From Seiridium cupressi (Eukaryota > Ascomycota > Sordariomycetes > Amphisphaeriales > Sporocadaceae), in contig JARVKI010000039.1 in the NCBI GenBank assembly GCA_036674765.1, positions 186,001 through 250,000 of the forward strand: DNA of 64,000 nt. Direction: 5' to 3'. The notes beneath the pieces were generated by a model, which worked only from the letters and a program-made list of their open reading frames with translations, did not search any database and was not told where the DNA came from. Shown here one piece after another: positions 1-10,174 of the stretch (within the stretch, counting starts at the first letter, position 1; each line of letters begins with the position of its first letter). Position numbers and translations under genes: made by a program.

Positions 1-855
1 CAGAACCAGCGTACAAGAAGTGCCGAAGCCTTCCGTCGTGCTAAGACTGGTATATTGTTCTCTTCTGATGTCACTGCCCGAGGCATGGACTTCCCCGGCG
101 TAACGCATGTCATCCAGGTTGGTCTGCCTCCGGACCGTGATCAATACATCCACCGTATTGGGCGTACTGGCCGTGCCGGTGCCTCTGGTGAGGGATGGAT
201 TCTCTTGGCCACTCCTGAGATCCGTGAAGCTCGGGCGCGCCTCCAAGGCTTGCCAATTAAGCCGAATCATTCCCTCGCTACATCAAAGGTGGACTTGTCC
301 CAAGGAGAACCTGCAGATGATGCAGCCCCATATTTCCGGGAGATTGACCAAGGCTATCAGCGGACTCGCCCGTATGAGTTCAGTGAAGTTTACCGTTCTC
401 TGCTTGGCCAGAAATTTGGTAGAAGGCTCGATGTGGAGGATGCGGTGCAGCTTGTAAACAACTGGTCTCAGCTGGGTCTGAAGAGGGAAGAAGTTCCGGC
501 CCTCAGCGCCAAGTCTGCCACCAACCGTGGTCTTTCGAGAATACCAGGTATCAGAATTGGTCAAGTCGAGATGCCGCCAGAAACCGAGCAGGACCGATTT
601 GGCAGAGGAGGTTTCGGTGGCCGCGGCGGCTCTGGTGCAAGAGGATCTTTCGGTGATCGAGGCGGTGACCGAGGCGGTTTCAGCAGAGGTGGCGACCGAG
701 GTGGTTTCAGCAGAGGTGGCGATCGAGGCGGCTTCAGCAGAGGTGGCGACCGAGGCGGTTTCAGCAGAGGTGGTCGCGATGGCAACTCCTTCGGTGGCGG
801 CTTCTCGCGGTCCAACAACCGCGATCGAGGCGGGAATGAATCATCCTTTTTCTAA
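1..855 (+). CDS. MSS116-type DEAD-box RNA helicase, C-terminal part (5' end cut by window)
   Basis: The frame is open from base 1 to a TAA at 853-855, so the start and helicase motifs I-IV lie upstream of the window. The visible part begins in the C-terminal RecA-like domain. Motif V is read as ARGMDFPGV and motif VI as HRIGRTGRAG, the arginine-rich ATP/RNA-binding motif. After this domain comes a helical extension of about 100 residues, then a glycine/arginine tail starting near base 598. The tail contains four copies of GGDRGGFSR and ends in SSFF. Helicases of the MSS116 group unwind structured RNA with ATP, usually group I/II introns and translation intermediates in mitochondria. The RGG tail is a typical RNA-binding appendage and possible arginine-methylation target. 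Mitochondrial location is inferred from the family, since the N terminus is not visible. A cytosolic relative such as DBP2/DED1 is less likely because of the GLPPDRDQYIHRIGRTGRAG context and the downstream extension. Confidence 0.85.
   Translation, partial: QNQRTRSAEAFRRAKTGILFSSDVTARGMDFPGVTHVIQVGLPPDRDQYIHRIGRTGRAGASGEGWILLATPEIREARARLQGLPIKPNHSLATSKVDLSQGEPADDAAPYFREIDQGYQRTRPYEFSEVYRSLLGQKFGRRLDVEDAVQLVNNWSQLGLKREEVPALSAKSATNRGLSRIPGIRIGQVEMPPETEQDRFGRGGFGGRGGSGARGSFGDRGGDRGGFSRGGDRGGFSRGGDRGGFSRGGDRGGFSRGGRDGNSFGGGFSRSNNRDRGGNESSFF
661..768 (+). repeat. Four tandem 27-bp units encoding GGDRGGFSR
   Basis: Four in-frame 27-bp units occupy 661-687, 688-714, 715-741 and 742-768. They differ from one another at only a few third-codon positions and encode the same nine residues. 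They form the RGG box of the helicase tail. The low divergence suggests recent slippage or unequal exchange, so the copy number may vary between strains. Confidence 0.9.
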
Positions 856-2152
856 TTTCACATCTTCTGTGCGGAATAAGAGCCAAACTGTTCGGGCCTA
901 AGTATAGCCAGGAACGCAGTTTTTGTACACTATGGGCAGCTACGGGGTGCTGTCATTGGTCTTTGCATCGTAACGGCAGATGTTCCCGGACAGGATTGGG
1001 ACCCGGGCTCGTCATGTCGCCTGGCGTCAGGGGATACTCACTGTATTATCATGAAAGGATTTGGGTTTGATCTTGGCGTCTACAGAGCGATCCTAGACGG
1101 GAAATCTCTACTTCTTACATGTACGATGAACGACAGGAAAAGAGGTGTTAATAGTATGTATATAGAATATGTGTAGAACCAATCACTGAGAAAAGCAAAG
1201 AAGTACAACGATGCCATGTAATGAGGCTCGACTTAGCTCCAGATTGTAATATTGCTTTTAGACTGTGAATCCCAGAGATAAGTAAAAGATGATGGTCTGC
1301 GCGAGCATCATCATACTTGCCCAATTGTCCATCTGCTACAGTCTAGTCAAAAGTCGAGAATCTACAAAGGGGCCGAAATCACAGATCGAGGTGGACGGAT
1401 CTGCGGGCCCATCGTCTCGACAGCCCGATTGTGTTGGTCCTTGGTTTCCCCTCTCCCCTCAGGCAACAAGATTACACTGGTCATGCCGCTTTTCGTGTCT
1501 CGGTGAGGTATCGGAAACGTACTGTGTTCTGAGGATCCCTTCCCATAGTGCGTTCCACGTTTGGAGACTGATCGCTCGGACAATTCGGACAATTCGGACT
1601 ATTCCCCCATTCTATTAGACACGGCTGCCGTGTCCGACAATTCCGGGCCCCGGGGTGAGTCACCTGATAACGCGGCAGTATCGTGTAACTTTCGCCTCGC
1701 GCACAGCTGGGCGGCATGGCGCGTCGCATCCTGCAGGGCTGGGGCTGGGAACCATTCAGAGTACTCCGTTCAAGCCATGGACTGGCGCTTATGTTCAGCT
1801 TATACCCAAACTAGACGCTGCCCCGCTCCGTTTCTGAACGCACGCAGGGTCAGTCCTCCTGCATTTGGGATCAATTCCTGGGAAAACAGGCAGCGACATG
1901 TTGGTGTGGGATTATCTGAGGCGGTCAAGATCAGGGAGTTAGTCCAGACCAAATAGACAATATGCGTACCCCAAGTATCAACTATAAGACAGCATCTCTC
2001 CCGGCCCCATCGCTTCCACAATTCAAGCTCTTCAAGCCATAAGCTCAGCTGTTTCTCCTCTACCATAAGTTGGTCGCATTTCAGGACCACCCATACCCGT
2101 CAACCGACCATTCAAGACATATCCCAACTCACATCTTGACCTCTCCGTCACA
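856..2152. other. Intergenic, helicase 3' region and GFA promoter
   Basis: No convincing gene is seen. The left part is the 3' UTR and terminator region of the helicase. A short direct repeat of the form CGGACAATT lies near 1577-1601. Open frames here are short, overlap one another and have no recognisable domain. The stretch just before 2153 is pyrimidine- and CA-rich, as expected for a fungal leader. Confidence 0.5.
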
Positions 2153-3297
2153 ATGGCAGACCACGCAGCACCCACCAAGACGTACCGAGGCAACTGCCAC
2201 TGCAAAGCCCACGTCTACGAGATCAACCTCCCCGAGATCAAGTCTGTTGGCGCCTGCAACTGCAGCTCATGCACCAAGAAGGGCATACTCTGGACTTATA
2301 GCAAGTACAGTGATCTCACTTGGGCCAAAGGCGATGAGAGCAGCCTCGCCGACTACACCTTTGGCAAGAAAGGGATGCACTACAAGGTAAGGATGAGCAC
2401 GAGGACCCAAGGAAGGGGGAGAGTTACCCCCAAAGATCCGTGGGTATTGACTGCAAGACTTAGTTCTGTCCCACCTGTGGTGTCACCCTTTACTGCGTCG
2501 GTTATTTCGAGCCTCCCAAGCCGGGTGAGAACAAGGAGCCGGCATTTGCTTTGAATGTGAGTGCACTCAGGGAACACAGTATATCCGCATCGCCTTGCTA
2601 AAACAACGGGGAAAAGATACGAACCATCCAGGATCTCGATGTCTGGAGTCTCGACACCATGGCGTAAGCATACCCCGTTGTACCCCCCTTGGCCGCTTAG
2701 AGCTGATCACCACACTTCAGGATGGATGGGGCTTCTTTTGGCGCACCATTTGAGCCAGCCAAGTCCACAGGCAAGCTCCCCGAAGCCGAACTCGAGGGTT
2801 CGAGCCCCTTCTACGGAAGCTGTCACTGCGGAGCCATACAAATAGCCATCAAGTCCCCTCCGCTCGACGAGACTTATGATGACCAGGTGATCGAGTGCAA
2901 CTGCAGCATCTGTGGCCGTGTATGCTTCCCCCGTCATCCTTACAACGAAACGAAGCTATGAACTGACAAAACTTAGTATGGCACCACCTGGATCTACCCT
3001 CGCAAAGAGTTCGTTGCCATCGAGGGCGAAGAGAATCTGACATATTATAAGATGGGCCGTGGTCTTTTCGATAAGGGCTTCTGCAAAACCTGTGCTGTGC
3101 CAATTGAGAATAGGACAGCAAAGATCAGCGAAGAACAGAGGGCAGCTTTGCCAGAGGGCGGCAGATTTTGGTATGATCGCGGACTGGTTCTCCGTAGCCT
3201 TAATGCGAAGGTCCTCGATGGAGTCGACCTGGCCAAGCTGAAGAAGGAGCGAATCGATGGCTGGAAAAACATCTTGCCTCCTTATGAGAATCCATAG
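2153..3297 (+). CDS. GFA/CENP-V-like zinc protein with two tandem domains
   Basis: Model: exons 2153-2386, 2464-2556, 2617-2663, 2721-2919 and 2977-3297 give 297 residues. All four introns (57-77 bp) have GT-AG ends, and the frame is kept only when they are removed. Two GFA (glutathione-dependent formaldehyde-activating enzyme-like) modules follow each other. The first has GNCHC, then CNCSSC, then FCPTCG. The second has GSCHCG, CNCSIC and, after the last intron, KGFCKTC. Each thus shows the CxC / CxC-x2-C / CxxC cysteine set that binds zinc in this fold. Fungal members are often annotated as S-(hydroxymethyl)glutathione synthase-like or DUF636, but the catalytic role is poorly established, so only the fold is claimed. 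It stands alone between the helicase and the convergent AlkB-like gene, whose 3' end is 178 bp away. Confidence 0.85.
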
Positions 3298-3475
3298 GCA
3301 AAGCTCGTGGTAGCATGGCGTTGGGCGAAGGGAAGGCGTTGAAAAAAAGTCGGGGCGAAGGAGTATTTTCAGGACTGTCCCATTGTCTGTTTATCCACAA
3401 AATATGACGAAAATTCATATCGATCATTGATTTTGGTAACAATGCGACGAGCCAGATAAGGCACATCATATTAAG

Positions 3476-4902
3476 TTAGGTCGTTCCGCCAGAAGGGTCC
3501 AGTCGCTTGCGGAGCCCTCTTCTGTACCTCTCCTTATCCCAGCTCGGATTCCCGTCATCGTCGAAATCGGCCCACTGAAAGAAAGAGCAGTTCTCCTTCT
3601 CGGGGATATATCCGCCGTGACACATCCAGAAGTACTTTCCATAGTTTTCCTTTCTCTTCTGGACGACCTTTAGCACAGCGGGGATGCCACACTTGCACTT
3701 GGGCGTAAACTTGGGATGGAGGTTAGCCTTGTAGTCTCGGTAGGTAACGTTGATCCTGCGATTACCTGCCAGTGGGTGTGGGTCAATGGCCTGCGCAGGT
3801 GCGATGGAGTGTTTCCATTCTTCCTGCATTTCGGCATGCATGACAAGCAGCGAGTTGTGTGGCAGATGAATGGCGATCTGACCTTCCAGGTCTGCATCTT
3901 CTACGGACTTGCTGTCTGTATCCTTGGGGACAACCCTTCGGACGCGGAACTCCCGAGCAACACCCAAGGACAAGGAGCCGATCACAGCTCGTGGGCCCAG
4001 GTAGGTGAGCTGATCGCTATGATAGCCGACGTTCTCTTGCGGGCCATTGTAGCAATTGACGAACGCAGCATTCGGCTTCCAGGTGTCAGGTGACTGGTAC
4101 CTCAGTTTGCGACCGTTCGAGTACATGGACTTGCTACGCTTCTCAATCTCCTGGTTTACACCCTCCTGGACCAAGGGCTTCACTCGAAGCAGCTGAGGGG
4201 TAATCCTACGGACGTCCTGGATGACAACAAATATTAGCTTTTTATTGCAAGGAAGGACAAATGATTGTTTTTCTTGCAATGCAAGAATGGTATTGCTGCA
4301 CTCACCGTTAGTCTTGCGCCGTTGTAAAAGTATTCATGCTTCTGAATATTGAGCTCCCTCTCGGTTTCGACGTAGAATGTCGAGGTATGAGGACTTTGCA
4401 CCACATTATCAAAGAGCTTGAAGGTAATCTTTTCGAAGGTTTTGGACTCGTCCAGCATTTCCTTCAGAAGATCATTGGCCATGTCTTGGGGGAGAAAGTT
4501 ATGAATGATACTACACGGCGTGTTCTGGGCAACGTCTCCGGGATCGTATAGGTGAAGTGTCGTGCCCTTCTTGGACATCAGTCTTGCCTTCTTTGGTGAC
4601 GTTAGCTGCGCAGCACCGGGCTGCGGCGAAGAAAAGAACTTCAGAGACGTTTGCGAGCCAATGACTGGCCGGTTCCGCGTCTTGTTGACTTGCTGGGATG
4701 TCTCATTGCTCAGCGACGCTGAAGCTGCATCGACCGATCCGTCGTGTTCGAGCAGGCACTCGAGTAAGGCTTCTTCGCTGAAATTCTGAAACAACGATGC
4801 CAGGATGGCCAACTTGACGTCGGTGGATTCGTTCTCATCATCCTGTATCTCTTCTAATATCGCTTCGGTCTTCCGTTTCTTTCCTTTCAACCATGCCTCC
4901 AT
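3476..4902 (-). CDS. AlkB-type 2-oxoglutarate/Fe(II) dioxygenase with CUE and GRF domains
   Basis: Exons (minus strand) 4902-4306 and 4216-3476, joined across an 89-bp intron, give 445 residues. Residues about 28-66 look like a CUE ubiquitin-binding domain. The 2OG/Fe(II) core carries the facial triad as His265-x-Asp267 (GYHSDQ) and His335 (EWKHSI). A downstream RRINVTYRDY segment supplies the arginines that hold 2-oxoglutarate. Residues 373-414 form a GRF zinc finger with C373, C375, C398 and C409, followed by the usual FFQW. The family repairs alkylated bases by oxidative demethylation, and ALKBH2/3-like nuclear DNA repair is the likely role. CUE and GRF modules suggest recruitment to ubiquitinated chromatin and single-stranded DNA. 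The start chosen is the ATG at 4902. An upstream intron, 4977-5055, probably lies in the leader, and the frame stays open through it (see findings). The gene diverges from PEX7. Confidence 0.88.
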
Positions 4903-5400
4903 GACGATGTACAGGCAGCACTTCTTTCGCTCTGGGAGTTGCGCTCGAGCAACCCATGACGCGTGGCTTGGCAAGTCTGCAAAATCCCAATATCAACAAG
5001 ATATGGTGTGTACAGTGTTGGTCGAGTGAAATTTCGAGTTTTGCCTTGGACTTACACGGGACCCGAAAGGCGTCCAATGACGACGACGACCTGAGGGCCA
5101 GCCAGGATCTAATGTAACTAATGTAGGTTAGCGGCGTGTCCCGGGCCAAGACGTTCAATGTTCCAGCGCTGCGTACGCCGTACGGGCACCCGAACCCCAG
5201 TGGGGCCTCAAGCTTGCCGTGACCAGCCCACCAAAGATGGTGGGATGAAGCCTGGTCGACTCTTATGTTAACATGTACCTTGCCGAGGCCCCACCCCTCG
5301 GCTCAAGTGCCTTCGGATAGCTTCAGCATCTGAAAGTGTCATTACACAATCATCCCAGAACCTGTATCTGGATGTCGTTACTGCCAAACTCGCCTCAGTC
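4903..5400. promoter_or_regulatory. Shared divergent promoter region, AlkB-like gene and PEX7
   Basis: These 498 bp separate the two start codons of oppositely transcribed genes, so both promoters must lie here. On the minus strand a GTAAGT donor (ending at 5055) and a TTTTGCAG acceptor (4977) mark a probable 79-bp leader intron of the AlkB-like gene. No TATA box was identified with confidence. Confidence 0.5.
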
Positions 5401-6584
5401 ATGGAGGCACCCATGCTGGAATTCCGGACGGCCGGCTTCAACCCATATGCCGTGAAGTACTCGCCCTACTACGACTCGCGCATAGCTGTCGCGTCCGCCG
5501 CCAACTACGGCATCGTGGGCAATGGACGGCTGTTCTGCCTGGGCCTGGGCCCTCAGGGCATACAAGTCGAGAGGACGTATGTAAAAAGCCGTGTCAGTCC
5601 GTCCGGTGCCTGAGCTGATTCCATGACCCGTGAAAAGCTTTGATACAAACGACGCCCAGTATGACCTCGCCTGGTCCGAAATCAACGAGAACCAGCTGCT
5701 GGTAGCATGCGGCGACGGCTCGATAAAGCTCTACGACACAAATGTTGCCGACTTCCCCGTAATGAACTTCCACGAACACAAGCGTGAGACATTCTCGGTG
5801 GCATGGAGTCCGGTATCGAAAGACACGTTCGCCTCGAGCTCCTGGGATGGCACCGTGAAGATTGTAAGTGCTACTAGGCCAAGACAGTGTCCTTCTTCGT
5901 TGCTGATGGCATCTATCGCAGTGGTCCCCCGCAAGGAAAGACTCGATTAAAACGCTCCCGGTGGGGAATTGCACATATAGTACCTCCTACTGCCCTTCAA
6001 ATCCTCATATAATATCCGCTGTATCGACAGACTCGCACCTCCGCATCTTCGACCTGCGGACACCAATCAATGCTCAATACCACCTCGTAAATAAAATACC
6101 CGTACATGCAGCGCCAGCTGTGCCGCTGCCACCGGGCGTGGCGCCGCCCGCCATGCCTTCCGAGATCCTGACACATGACTGGAACAAGTATAACGATACC
6201 GTGATAGCAACAGGTGGCGTCGACAGAGCAATACGGACGTTCGACATCAGAGGCACTTCGCCGGGCCCGACATCGATACTGATGGGACACGACTATGCGA
6301 TCCGGAGGCTGGCATGGAGTCCGCATGCCAGTGACGTTTTGATCAGCGCAAGCTACGACATGACCGTCAGGCTATGGACAGACGGGTCGACCATGTCGGG
6401 ACCGCAAGATGGCGTCTCGCTTATTAAAACTGGCATGCAGCTCGGCGTCATGAACAGGCACACCGAGTTCGCTGTTGGCGTGGACTGGTGTCTCTTTGGA
6501 GTTGGTGGGTGGGTTGCCACTGTTGGCTGGGACGAAAGGGTCCTGCTCTGGGATGCGAATCATCTGATACGTGGGCGAGGGTGA
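5401..6584 (+). CDS. pex7: Peroxisomal targeting signal 2 receptor, peroxin 7 (WD40)
   Basis: Exons 5401-5576, 5638-5863 and 5922-6584 encode 354 residues. The N terminus MLEFRTAGFNPYAVKYSPYY is the hallmark opening of PEX7. The intron joins ...VERT to FDTNDAQYDLAWSE, again as in PEX7. Six or so WD repeats follow, for example GDGSIKLYD, SWDGTVKIWSP, GGVDRAIRTFDIR, SASYDMTVRLW and GWDERVLLWD, and fill the length expected for a seven-blade propeller. PEX7 binds the PTS2 nonapeptide of peroxisomal matrix enzymes such as thiolase in the cytosol. With a PEX20-type co-receptor in filamentous fungi, it delivers them to the docking complex. The insert rich in proline and alanine between blades (PAVPLPPGVAPPA) is common in filamentous-fungal homologues. 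Confidence 0.93.
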
Positions 6585-7891
6585 GCACTTCGAAATGCCG
6601 GCTCGCAAGCCTGTATACCAGACATGATTTGCACGACGATACGCTATTCAAGATCACCAAGTGACTCCTGGTCGAAATACAAGCATTACAAAGGGATTAG
6701 CAAATGGAGGCGGAGCGCCGTTACGGACTCGGTTTCGGGCTCATTCGAACCACGTACAATTCATCAGGCAGCGCGGTTGCAGAGAATGGGCCCACCAGGC
6801 TGGAGAATCTACGTCTACACCCCGGCATCTCGAGGTGGTCTTGACGGACCCCTACGTGGAAACCAAGACCGAGGGTGAAGCCCTAGTCCGGCCGAGGCCT
6901 TGCTTTTCCGCAAGGGGATTGCCGTCTTTCGAGCAGCGGGACGTATGTACGTATGCCAATAGACATGTGTGGGTGCTGTCTCGGGATATCCACATCAAAG
7001 CCTGCCACCACCTGCAGAATAGTCCTGACTTACCAAGAAGACCAAATTCGGAGATGTGAATAGCTATACTTTGTATTGTACCGAGTGGCTACTTCAAAAC
7101 TTAGCACAATATAGCTATGCCACAAAATGAGAAGCATATGTTACAAGCCAAAGAAAACCAGTGTCGAGGCAGTCACTGACTTATAAGATCCAGTATAATC
7201 CTACCTGATACCAGAGCAGTACATAACTGGGTATTATTGTTTAACCTTTGACAGTGACTTCCATACGTCTACAAGACAAATGCGGCATGGGTCTGCTTGA
7301 GGAATTACTAGTCTCGGTCCAGGATGCTTGATCATCAGTATCACAAAGGCAAGCCTGAATAGAATACTATGGCCCTATGGCCGGCAACTCTGGTACATGG
7401 AACCACCCCCACACGCGTGCACACCCTCATTCAGGGAGAAGAGTATCGACCAGGTAGAAAACATCTACTCCTTGGCAATATCATTAGCCGAAACGGCAAA
7501 GTCAGAGACACATGGGTTTCGATCGTTACAAACAGCCTTTGCTAAAATCATGGTGGGCATTATTATCTATTCCTCCAAAAGAAAAAAAGGTAAAGCCTCA
7601 TTATGACTGCCACGGCATTTTGCCGAAACTCTTGCACCTCCTAAACATAGACCACTCGACTCTGTCGATACTTATTCATGAGTCATGCCTTTTCTTCTTT
7701 CTAAGGCATGCTGTCGTTTCCGATACCCATGCGCCTGACGTCGACGTGGCATATTCCATAATATTGAGTTCTTCCAAGACACAATGCTGCTTCTGATGGT
7801 GATCTGCCTATACCCTCTTTGTGGGAAAGATAGATCCTCACTTCTAGGATTTCTGTTTTGATGGGCTAGGGCTGCAAGGTGATAGAGCACT
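6585..7891. other. Convergent intergenic region, no gene seen
   Basis: These 1.3 kb lie between the ends of PEX7 (+) and the large minus-strand ORF. Only short frames without recognisable motifs occur. It should contain both terminators. Confidence 0.5.
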
Positions 7892-9943
7892 CTAGCTAAG
7901 CGAAGCAGTGGGGTCGATTTCTTCTCTGTGAGCGCTATCAAACATAGCTCCATCGGTAGATCCGTTGCTCATCGGCTCAAGTGCTTTTGATTCTGGCGAG
8001 AGGAAGACATCATTCGCATTGACTGGGTCGTGAGTCTTCTCACTATCCTGGGACCCAAGGCGGATAGCCAGACCAGCTGATTGCTTAGCCACAGCATCCT
8101 TGGTTGAGCTGGGCGGAACCGCGTCCTCATTGTGAGATTTGCCGACCTCGATGTTGCTGTTGGGCGAAGCATTCGACTCGTGACCCGAGTTTCCTTCCTT
8201 TTCGTCGCTGGTGTAAGGCGGAGAAAATGCATCGGCATTTGACTGCCGAAGAACATGTGCCTTTAGAGCCGGAAGTGCTATGTTCTGAGCGAGGTCATCA
8301 TGCTTAGATTCCCCCCCTTCTTCCTCGCGCGCTTCAATCTCTTGCAGAGCGATTCCAGGCTTGGACGCCCTACTCGTGGATGTCTGGCGGGTTGAATTAC
8401 AAATACAGAAGGGATGTCCGGGGCCACACGATGGCCACGCCGGACACCTAAAATAATGTGAGCACCATTCACATCCCGGGTCGGGCGAGGCAGGCGATGC
8501 CACTAGGACCGTGTGGCCTCTTCCACGGGGGTACCCGTCACTCGCCACAAGAGGTATGTTCTCCTGTGCACCCGATTTACCAACCTTATCAGGTCGCACA
8601 GGGTTGTTCTGCTGGGTGCGCCGGGTGGTGGTATGGCTAGAGCCATTATTTATCGAAGAGGCTGAAGTCGAATCCATTGTATTAGCGTTTCGTAACTTGT
8701 CAGGAAGAGGATTAGACGAGGCCGACCATGAACTATCAATGTGAACTTCCTTATGAAGTATGCCTTTGCTGGTGGCAAACCCATCATCGAGTTGGTCCTT
8801 CGACAATTCGAGTGACTCATCTTGCTTGCTCGCCCCCAGATTAGAAGGCTCGTTGGTTCTGATGAGGACATAGGCTCTAGGTTGGTGGATTTCCTGGTCC
8901 TCTCCCGCGGTGGTCAGCGCTGGGTTGTTACCAGGGTGGATCATCGTATGGATATGATCATTCTTCGAATTAAGAGCTACGTCGGCACCGTTCAAGATGC
9001 ACTTGCTCGATAGCTCTAGTCCTCTCTTTGCACCACTCTTGCTAGAAAGCTCGAATAGAGGTACAATTTCCAAGCCTCCAAGGGGTGGAATTCGTTGATC
9101 CTTGAATGATTGTTTGATAAGAGAAAATACCGTAAAACTAATCGCGACGCGGGTAAGCTCCGGAATCTCATGCCAATGCGTGCAGGATTGGTAGTAAGGT
9201 GAAATCATCACTTCGATTTGACCGAGTATGGAGGGGTTCTTCGCCAGTAGGTCTTTCACGGTGTCACCCAGACAATCTCGGAGAATACATGCGAGCGTAC
9301 TACCAGTGCTAGAGCTTCCTGCGTTGTCAATTTTATTGGCATTGGCTGTGGGAGCTTTATTTTTGGCAGCCATAGGAGTTGTGATTTCTGTTGCCTCATT
9401 ATCGGCATCATAGATGGTATCCACACCAGTGGCATGCTTAGATCTTGGGGCTATGGGCGGCTCGCAATCGAGTTTCACCGATTGTGCCTGGAGCAGAGGT
9501 TGGCCATTAGACTTTCCGACTTCCAAGGCCGGAGTCAGAGGCGAGCTTCCTGGGTCCCCAGTGACTTTGGCGTTCACCGGGAGCTTTGAGCCTGGCTTTG
9601 AATGACAGTGTGCATCAGTTCTAACCGTATCTGTGGCGGCTGTGGAAAATGCATCTATCAAGCGGTCCAAATGTTTGTTGAGCTGGCCTAGTATGCCCGC
9701 CGATCGGCTTGGGCCGCTATTGGCCGCTGGCTTCGAAGACTTTTTGAGGCTTGAGGCGGCGGCCAGCTCGCGAAACTTGACGTATGTTTGTTGATCCCAT
9801 ATTCCATGATTGATGCCTTTCATCAAAAGCAAAGCCTGACTGCGAGCGTTTTTGGAAAGTTCGTCCCAGTTGATTGGGGCACCATTATCAATTCGTGGGT
9901 TGAATATCTTCTTTAGGAAGATTTTCCTCTCTAGGTCAAACAT
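7892..9943 (-). CDS. Large low-complexity protein of unknown function
   Basis: An uninterrupted frame of 683 codons runs from the ATG at 9943 to the stop at 7892. I do not recognise the family. The first 80 residues look globular (FDLERKIFLKKIFNPRID, then INWDELSKNARSQALLLMKG). A central globular stretch contains a TLACILRDCLGDTVKDLL helix and a SPYYQSCTHWHEIPEL segment. The remainder is Ser/Thr/Asn/Glu-rich and probably disordered. A cysteine cluster near residues 488-514 (CEWC, FRCPAWPSC, FCIC) could bind zinc. The frame is open for a further 76 codons upstream without an ATG, right back to the TAG that ends the SigF-like gene at 10175. The true N terminus is therefore uncertain: it may start at 9943, use an upstream exon, or be reached by readthrough. 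Confidence 0.6.
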   Translation of the reverse strand: MFDLERKIFLKKIFNPRIDNGAPINWDELSKNARSQALLLMKGINHGIWDQQTYVKFRELAAASSLKKSSKPAANSGPSRSAGILGQLNKHLDRLIDAFSTAATDTVRTDAHCHSKPGSKLPVNAKVTGDPGSSPLTPALEVGKSNGQPLLQAQSVKLDCEPPIAPRSKHATGVDTIYDADNEATEITTPMAAKNKAPTANANKIDNAGSSSTGSTLACILRDCLGDTVKDLLAKNPSILGQIEVMISPYYQSCTHWHEIPELTRVAISFTVFSLIKQSFKDQRIPPLGGLEIVPLFELSSKSGAKRGLELSSKCILNGADVALNSKNDHIHTMIHPGNNPALTTAGEDQEIHQPRAYVLIRTNEPSNLGASKQDESLELSKDQLDDGFATSKGILHKEVHIDSSWSASSNPLPDKLRNANTMDSTSASSINNGSSHTTTRRTQQNNPVRPDKVGKSGAQENIPLVASDGYPRGRGHTVLVASPASPDPGCEWCSHYFRCPAWPSCGPGHPFCICNSTRQTSTSRASKPGIALQEIEAREEEGGESKHDDLAQNIALPALKAHVLRQSNADAFSPPYTSDEKEGNSGHESNASPNSNIEVGKSHNEDAVPPSSTKDAVAKQSAGLAIRLGSQDSEKTHDPVNANDVFLSPESKALEPMSNGSTDGAMFDSAHREEIDPTASLS

Positions 9944-10174
9944 GTCTGTTGAGACACCGAATTCCTCGGCATGGCCTTTGCCTTTGCCATTTTCTATAGC
10001 ATAAGCAGTGCGAAGCTTGTCTAGAATTTCCCTATCGGAATGACACGGACTGTTGGGTTCAGTGCTGCTTGTAGTGGATCGAGTGATTGGTTTCCTGCTC
10101 GGCGAGAATTCTGCAGTATCCCATATGTCGAAAGGTGAGCTACCCGACGGGTTTTCGGAGGGGGCAAGAGCATC
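9944..10174 (-). other. ATG-less open extension between two same-frame genes
   Basis: On the minus strand these 77 codons are all sense and in the same frame as both the SigF-like gene upstream and the 683-codon ORF downstream. The translation has segments such as SPFDIWDTAEFSPSRKP and REILDKLRTAYAIENGKG, which read like coding sequence rather than a random leader. There is no methionine before residue 1 of the downstream ORF. Confidence 0.55.

Noticed and set aside
4903..5158. Taking the AlkB-like protein start at the near-cognate TTG as the main start
   Set aside because: The ATG at 4902 is a normal start before the first predicted domain. The upstream extension is kept only as a finding.
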